Shown here piece by piece: positions 61,053 to 64,000 of a stretch of 64,000 bases of DNA. Numbering within the stretch: position 1 is the first letter of the stretch; each line of letters starts with the position of its first letter. The stretch covers positions 1,019,786-1,083,785 of the forward strand of contig NZ_JADLQO010000002.1 of the NCBI RefSeq assembly GCF_015477775.1, in the 5' to 3' direction. The notes beneath the pieces were generated by a model. The model was given only the letters and a program-made list of their open reading frames with translations, was not told where the DNA came from and made no database searches. The DNA comes from Nocardia abscessus (lineage in GTDB: Bacteria; Actinomycetota; Actinomycetes; Mycobacteriales; Mycobacteriaceae). The translations under genes and the position numbers were made by a program.

Positions 61053-63979
61053 CGCTGTGGGGCCTTTCGCTGCTCAGACGCTTCCGTGCCGGGGTTCGCA
61101 GGCACCGGGAGCGGTGGCTCGCCGAGGTCGACATCGGAGTAGTCCATGTCGCCGGTGGCGGTGAGTTCACCGGGATCGGTGGTGATGAGGGCGTTCTCGG
61201 TGTGCGAGGCCAGCGACCCGAACACCGCCCGGTCGGTGCCGCCGACCGCGAGCAGCCCCGAACCGCGTGCGGCCGAGAGCAGGAACTGCTGCTCGCCGTC
61301 GGAGAGGTGGAAGGCGGTAGCGACCTCGTCGATGGCCTGAGGTGCCTGGCGCAACAGAATTTGAGTCGCGGCGTTGGAGATGATCGCGCGACCCAGCTCG
61401 GTCGAGCACACATCTGCGCAGTCCTGCGTCGCGACGGTCAATCCCGCCCAATACTTGCGGAAGCTCTTCGCCGCCCGGAACAGGAACGCCGCCCCGGCGG
61501 GCTGGCGCAGCAACAGCCATGCCTCGTCCACGGTGATCATGCGAGGCCGTCGCTGGCCGGGGTTGGACACCCGTCGCCAGGTCGCGTCAAGCACGAGCAG
61601 GGTGCCGATGGTTTTCAGCTCGTCGGGCAGCTCCCGCAGCGAGAACACGATCATCCCGCCCTCGGGTTCGGTGGTGGTGGGCCCGTCGATCAGCCCGGCA
61701 TAGGCTCCCTCCCCGGTGTAGGGGTGCAGTCCGGCGGCCAGCTCAACGGCGGCGGCCGTGCCGGACTGGTCGAGCTGGTCGCGCAGATCACTCAGCGTGG
61801 GCGCGGGTCGGGTCCAGGTGGCGGGGTCGTCGGTGATCCCGGCGTCGGTGTAGGTGGCTGCCAGCGCGGCGTCCAGGGCCGCCCGTTGCGCGGCGGTCTG
61901 GTTCCCCAACAGCACCTGGATCAGGGTGTGCAGGAACAGCTTCCGTCGGGTGAGCGCATCGGCCGGGGCGCTGCGGCGGCCGTCAGGCCGCGTGTGGACT
62001 TCCAGATCGAACGGGTTGAGCCGGACCCCGGGTGCGCCGAGGCGGATGTGGGTGCCGCCCACGGACTCGGCGAGGCGGCGGTATTCGTCTTCGGGGTCGA
62101 TGACGACCTGCTCGATCCCGCGATAGAGGGCTCGTAGGATCTCGGTTTTGACCAGGTAGGACTTGCCCGCACCGCTGCGCCCGAGGACGACGAGGTTGTG
62201 GTTGTGAGCCTCAGGCCCGAACCGGTCCACGAACAACAACCCCGACGCGGCGTCGCGGCCGTAGAGGACGCCCTGGGGCCGGGCGGCCTGGGCGGGGTCG
62301 GCCGCAGGGAGTTGGGGTGAGTCGAACGGGAATGCCGCGGCGAGGGCGGTGGTGTCGAAGGTCCGCCGCACCCCGATCAGGTCCACACCGAGCGGCAGGG
62401 TCGTCACCCACGCCTGAGCCGACCGGTAGGACAGCGTGCAGGTGTCCACGAGCAGGCTCGCCGCCAGAGCGCGGACGGCGGCTACCTCGTCGGCCAGCTC
62501 GGATTCCGAGGCGGCATGGACGGTCAGGTAGACCCCGACCCGGAACAACCTTGCCTCGGCCCGCGCGACGCGGGCCGACAGGTCAGCGGCGTCTTCGACC
62601 GCAACGTCGACCTGCGGGTCGGTCAATCGGCCCCGCCCGAGGTCGTGCATCCTCGAGGACTCGAGGCGGGCCTGCTGGCGGCGCAGCCGGGTGGCGGCGG
62701 TGGCCGGGTCGACGGGCTCAATGTGTACCGCGACCTCGACTCTGCCGGGGTGTGAGAGCAGGGGCGCGAGCCAGCCGGCCGTCACCTCGCGCGGGTAGCC
62801 GGTGACCGCGAGGGTCGCACTCCAATCGGAGCCGATCTCGAGATGGCGGGTACCGATGGTGAGGGACTCGGGGGCGAACCGGTCGAGCCCCTCACCGAAC
62901 GGGTCCGGTGCCGGGGTGTCGGGGTCGGTGGTGATCACGGTGTCAGCGGCGGCGATGTCGGCGGCGGCCGACACCAGGCCCTCGGGGTTGGTGCAGCTGG
63001 CCACCACGGAGGTCGCGGCATCGTGGTCGAGGGCGGTCACCGAGATCCCCAGCGGGGACAGGACATCGGCGGCCTCGTTCATCCGGCGCAGGAGGCGGGA
63101 CTCGGCGGCCCGGCGCGCACCACCCGACAGTGTGCGTCGGGCCCGGCGCTGTCCGGGTAGCCGGGCACGTAGCCCGCTGGTGGGCTGGGTCTGGGTCTGT
63201 TCGCGCCAGATCAGCAGTACCTGCCGGTGGACCGGGTCCTCGCGGGCGGTCAGGTCGGCGAGGTGATCGGCGTGGTCCAGTGCTGCCGCGGCGAGGTCGG
63301 TCGACATCTGGGCGGCGGCGGTGTGCAGGCCGGTGATGTGTTCGGTCAGGTCCAGGCGTGCCGAGCGGATGAGGATTTGCACGGGTTGGCGCAGGGTGTG
63401 CAGCCAGCCCGCGAGTTGGCCGACGAGGCTGTCCTGTTCGGCCGGGGTCCGCAGCGACAGGTTGAGGGTTCCGGCGACTGCGATGGCGGCGAGGCCGTCG
63501 GCGCCGAGGTCGATTACCCCGACAGCGCCGCTGCCGCTGCTCGACACCGACTCGGGCAGGCGTGTCTGAGACGCTGACAGTTCGGCGGGCACCGGTAGCC
63601 GGGAACGTTGAGGTTTGGTGCGGGTTGTGATCCAGCGCGGTGCCTGGGCACGAGTGGCACCGTGCGATCGGATGAGGTGGCGTGGGCGGAGACGGTGGCG
63701 AACAGCCGCGACGAGTAATAAGTCGGCGGACAGGCCGTCGCGCCGAGTGAGCACCGCGACCGCGACCACGACGAACACCGGGGCTGCCGCGGCGGCGAAC
63801 ACCGCCGGGGCGAGCACCGTTTTGGTCGCGGTCCATCCCGTGTACAGCAGCACGGCGGTGGTGGCCAGGAGGGCGAGCTGGCGGGCGGTGAAGGGCCCCA
63901 GCAGCCGGTCGGAGCGGTCGACGTCGGCGGGGATACGAAATGCATAGGACCCGTTCGTCCGGGTCTCGTGGTAGCTCAT
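61049..63979 (-). CDS. VirB4-type conjugation ATPase with N-terminal PrgI-like membrane domain
   Basis: A 976-residue protein. Residues 30-80 hold two membrane helices in a PrgI/SCO6880-like domain (LLGPFTARQLALLATTAVLL). Walker A GRSGAGKSY is at 600-608 and Walker B MITVDEAWLLL near 830; DPEDEYRRLA after Walker A and ATQDCADVCSTELGRAI are typical of VirB4/TraC-like AAA+ ATPases of type IV secretion in actinobacterial conjugative elements. It drives assembly of the mating channel. A stop codon of an upstream frame lies at 63986-63988, so the conjugation operon continues beyond the window. Confidence 0.88.
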   Translation of the reverse strand: MSYHETRTNGSYAFRIPADVDRSDRLLGPFTARQLALLATTAVLLYTGWTATKTVLAPAVFAAAAAPVFVVVAVAVLTRRDGLSADLLLVAAVRHRLRPRHLIRSHGATRAQAPRWITTRTKPQRSRLPVPAELSASQTRLPESVSSSGSGAVGVIDLGADGLAAIAVAGTLNLSLRTPAEQDSLVGQLAGWLHTLRQPVQILIRSARLDLTEHITGLHTAAAQMSTDLAAAALDHADHLADLTAREDPVHRQVLLIWREQTQTQPTSGLRARLPGQRRARRTLSGGARRAAESRLLRRMNEAADVLSPLGISVTALDHDAATSVVASCTNPEGLVSAAADIAAADTVITTDPDTPAPDPFGEGLDRFAPESLTIGTRHLEIGSDWSATLAVTGYPREVTAGWLAPLLSHPGRVEVAVHIEPVDPATAATRLRRQQARLESSRMHDLGRGRLTDPQVDVAVEDAADLSARVARAEARLFRVGVYLTVHAASESELADEVAAVRALAASLLVDTCTLSYRSAQAWVTTLPLGVDLIGVRRTFDTTALAAAFPFDSPQLPAADPAQAARPQGVLYGRDAASGLLFVDRFGPEAHNHNLVVLGRSGAGKSYLVKTEILRALYRGIEQVVIDPEDEYRRLAESVGGTHIRLGAPGVRLNPFDLEVHTRPDGRRSAPADALTRRKLFLHTLIQVLLGNQTAAQRAALDAALAATYTDAGITDDPATWTRPAPTLSDLRDQLDQSGTAAAVELAAGLHPYTGEGAYAGLIDGPTTTEPEGGMIVFSLRELPDELKTIGTLLVLDATWRRVSNPGQRRPRMITVDEAWLLLRQPAGAAFLFRAAKSFRKYWAGLTVATQDCADVCSTELGRAIISNAATQILLRQAPQAIDEVATAFHLSDGEQQFLLSAARGSGLLAVGGTDRAVFGSLASHTENALITTDPGELTATGDMDYSDVDLGEPPLPVPANPGTEASEQRKAPQR

Positions 63980-64000
63980 TGGTAGTCACGCATCCTTTTC

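Noticed and set aside
63986..64000. Last codons of another conjugation gene at the right edge
   Set aside because: A minus-strand stop at 63986-63988 preceded by four codons is compatible with an upstream gene, but far too short to support a feature.

Overview
The window is GC-rich actinobacterial DNA, most likely from a mycolic-acid-containing genus such as Nocardia. Three things point there. The glutamine synthetase-like / amidotransferase / aldehyde dehydrogenase / SDR operon matches the glnA4-aldC block of Mycobacterium. A short secreted Rpf-type transglycosylase is present. An antigen-85-like esterase is present. Genus level is inference only. No rRNA, complete tRNA or CRISPR array was seen.

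Layout. 1-3.7 kb: polyamine/ethanolamine-type catabolic operon (minus strand). 3.8-8.8 kb: two lipases, a PucR-type regulator and a methyltransferase-like gene. 8.8-11.9 kb: molybdate regulator plus modABC. 12-13.9 kb: thiolase and SDR behind a triple TTAACTTA repeat. 14-17.7 kb: Rpf-like protein with a long leader, hotdog protein, acyl-CoA dehydrogenase and its divergent TetR with two perfect operators. 17.7-22 kb: MerR-PfpI unit divergent from a five-gene membrane-protein/TetR operon, with a duplicated MerR-type operator-promoter between them. 22-28 kb: antigen-85-like esterase, a decayed MFS/TetR pair, an intact MFS/LysR pair, and an ADP-ribosylglycohydrolase. 28-36 kb: TetR, PucR, a complete Liv-type ABC transporter (two ATPases, two permeases, binding lipoprotein) and a secreted protein. 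36-39.7 kb: tiny membrane peptide, ECF sigma factor and small Cys-containing membrane protein in one overlapping unit, then a Mn/Zn-type ABC transporter. 39.8-44.4 kb: a cytochrome P450 lacking the EXXR arginine, divergent from an amine oxidase and a TIGR00027-type methyltransferase, then a DUF1206 membrane protein.

44.7-49.9 kb is a decayed stretch. Remnants of an alcohol dehydrogenase, CutA, an SSADH and a DJ-1/PfpI protein surround an intact RsbQ-RsbP energy-stress pair. From 50 kb rightwards the sequence looks like stacked integration. Related segments occur at about 50.05, 53.5 and 58.9 kb. The last two carry the 3' end of a tRNA-like gene plus its hairpin. The two intervals between them each carry an ECF41-type sigma factor next to redox genes: a FAD oxidoreductase in one; an SdhA-like flavoprotein, an NmrA-like protein and a VioB/RebD-type ferritin-like protein in the other. 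At 59.0 kb a displaced tRNA 3' fragment marks the junction of an integrative element that continues past the right edge, seen here as a tyrosine integrase, an excisionase-like protein and a VirB4-type conjugation ATPase.

The most distinctive features are the stacked attachment sites with their redox/ECF41 cargo, the unusual P450-amine oxidase-methyltransferase locus, and several very clean palindromic operators that tie regulators to their divergent targets.
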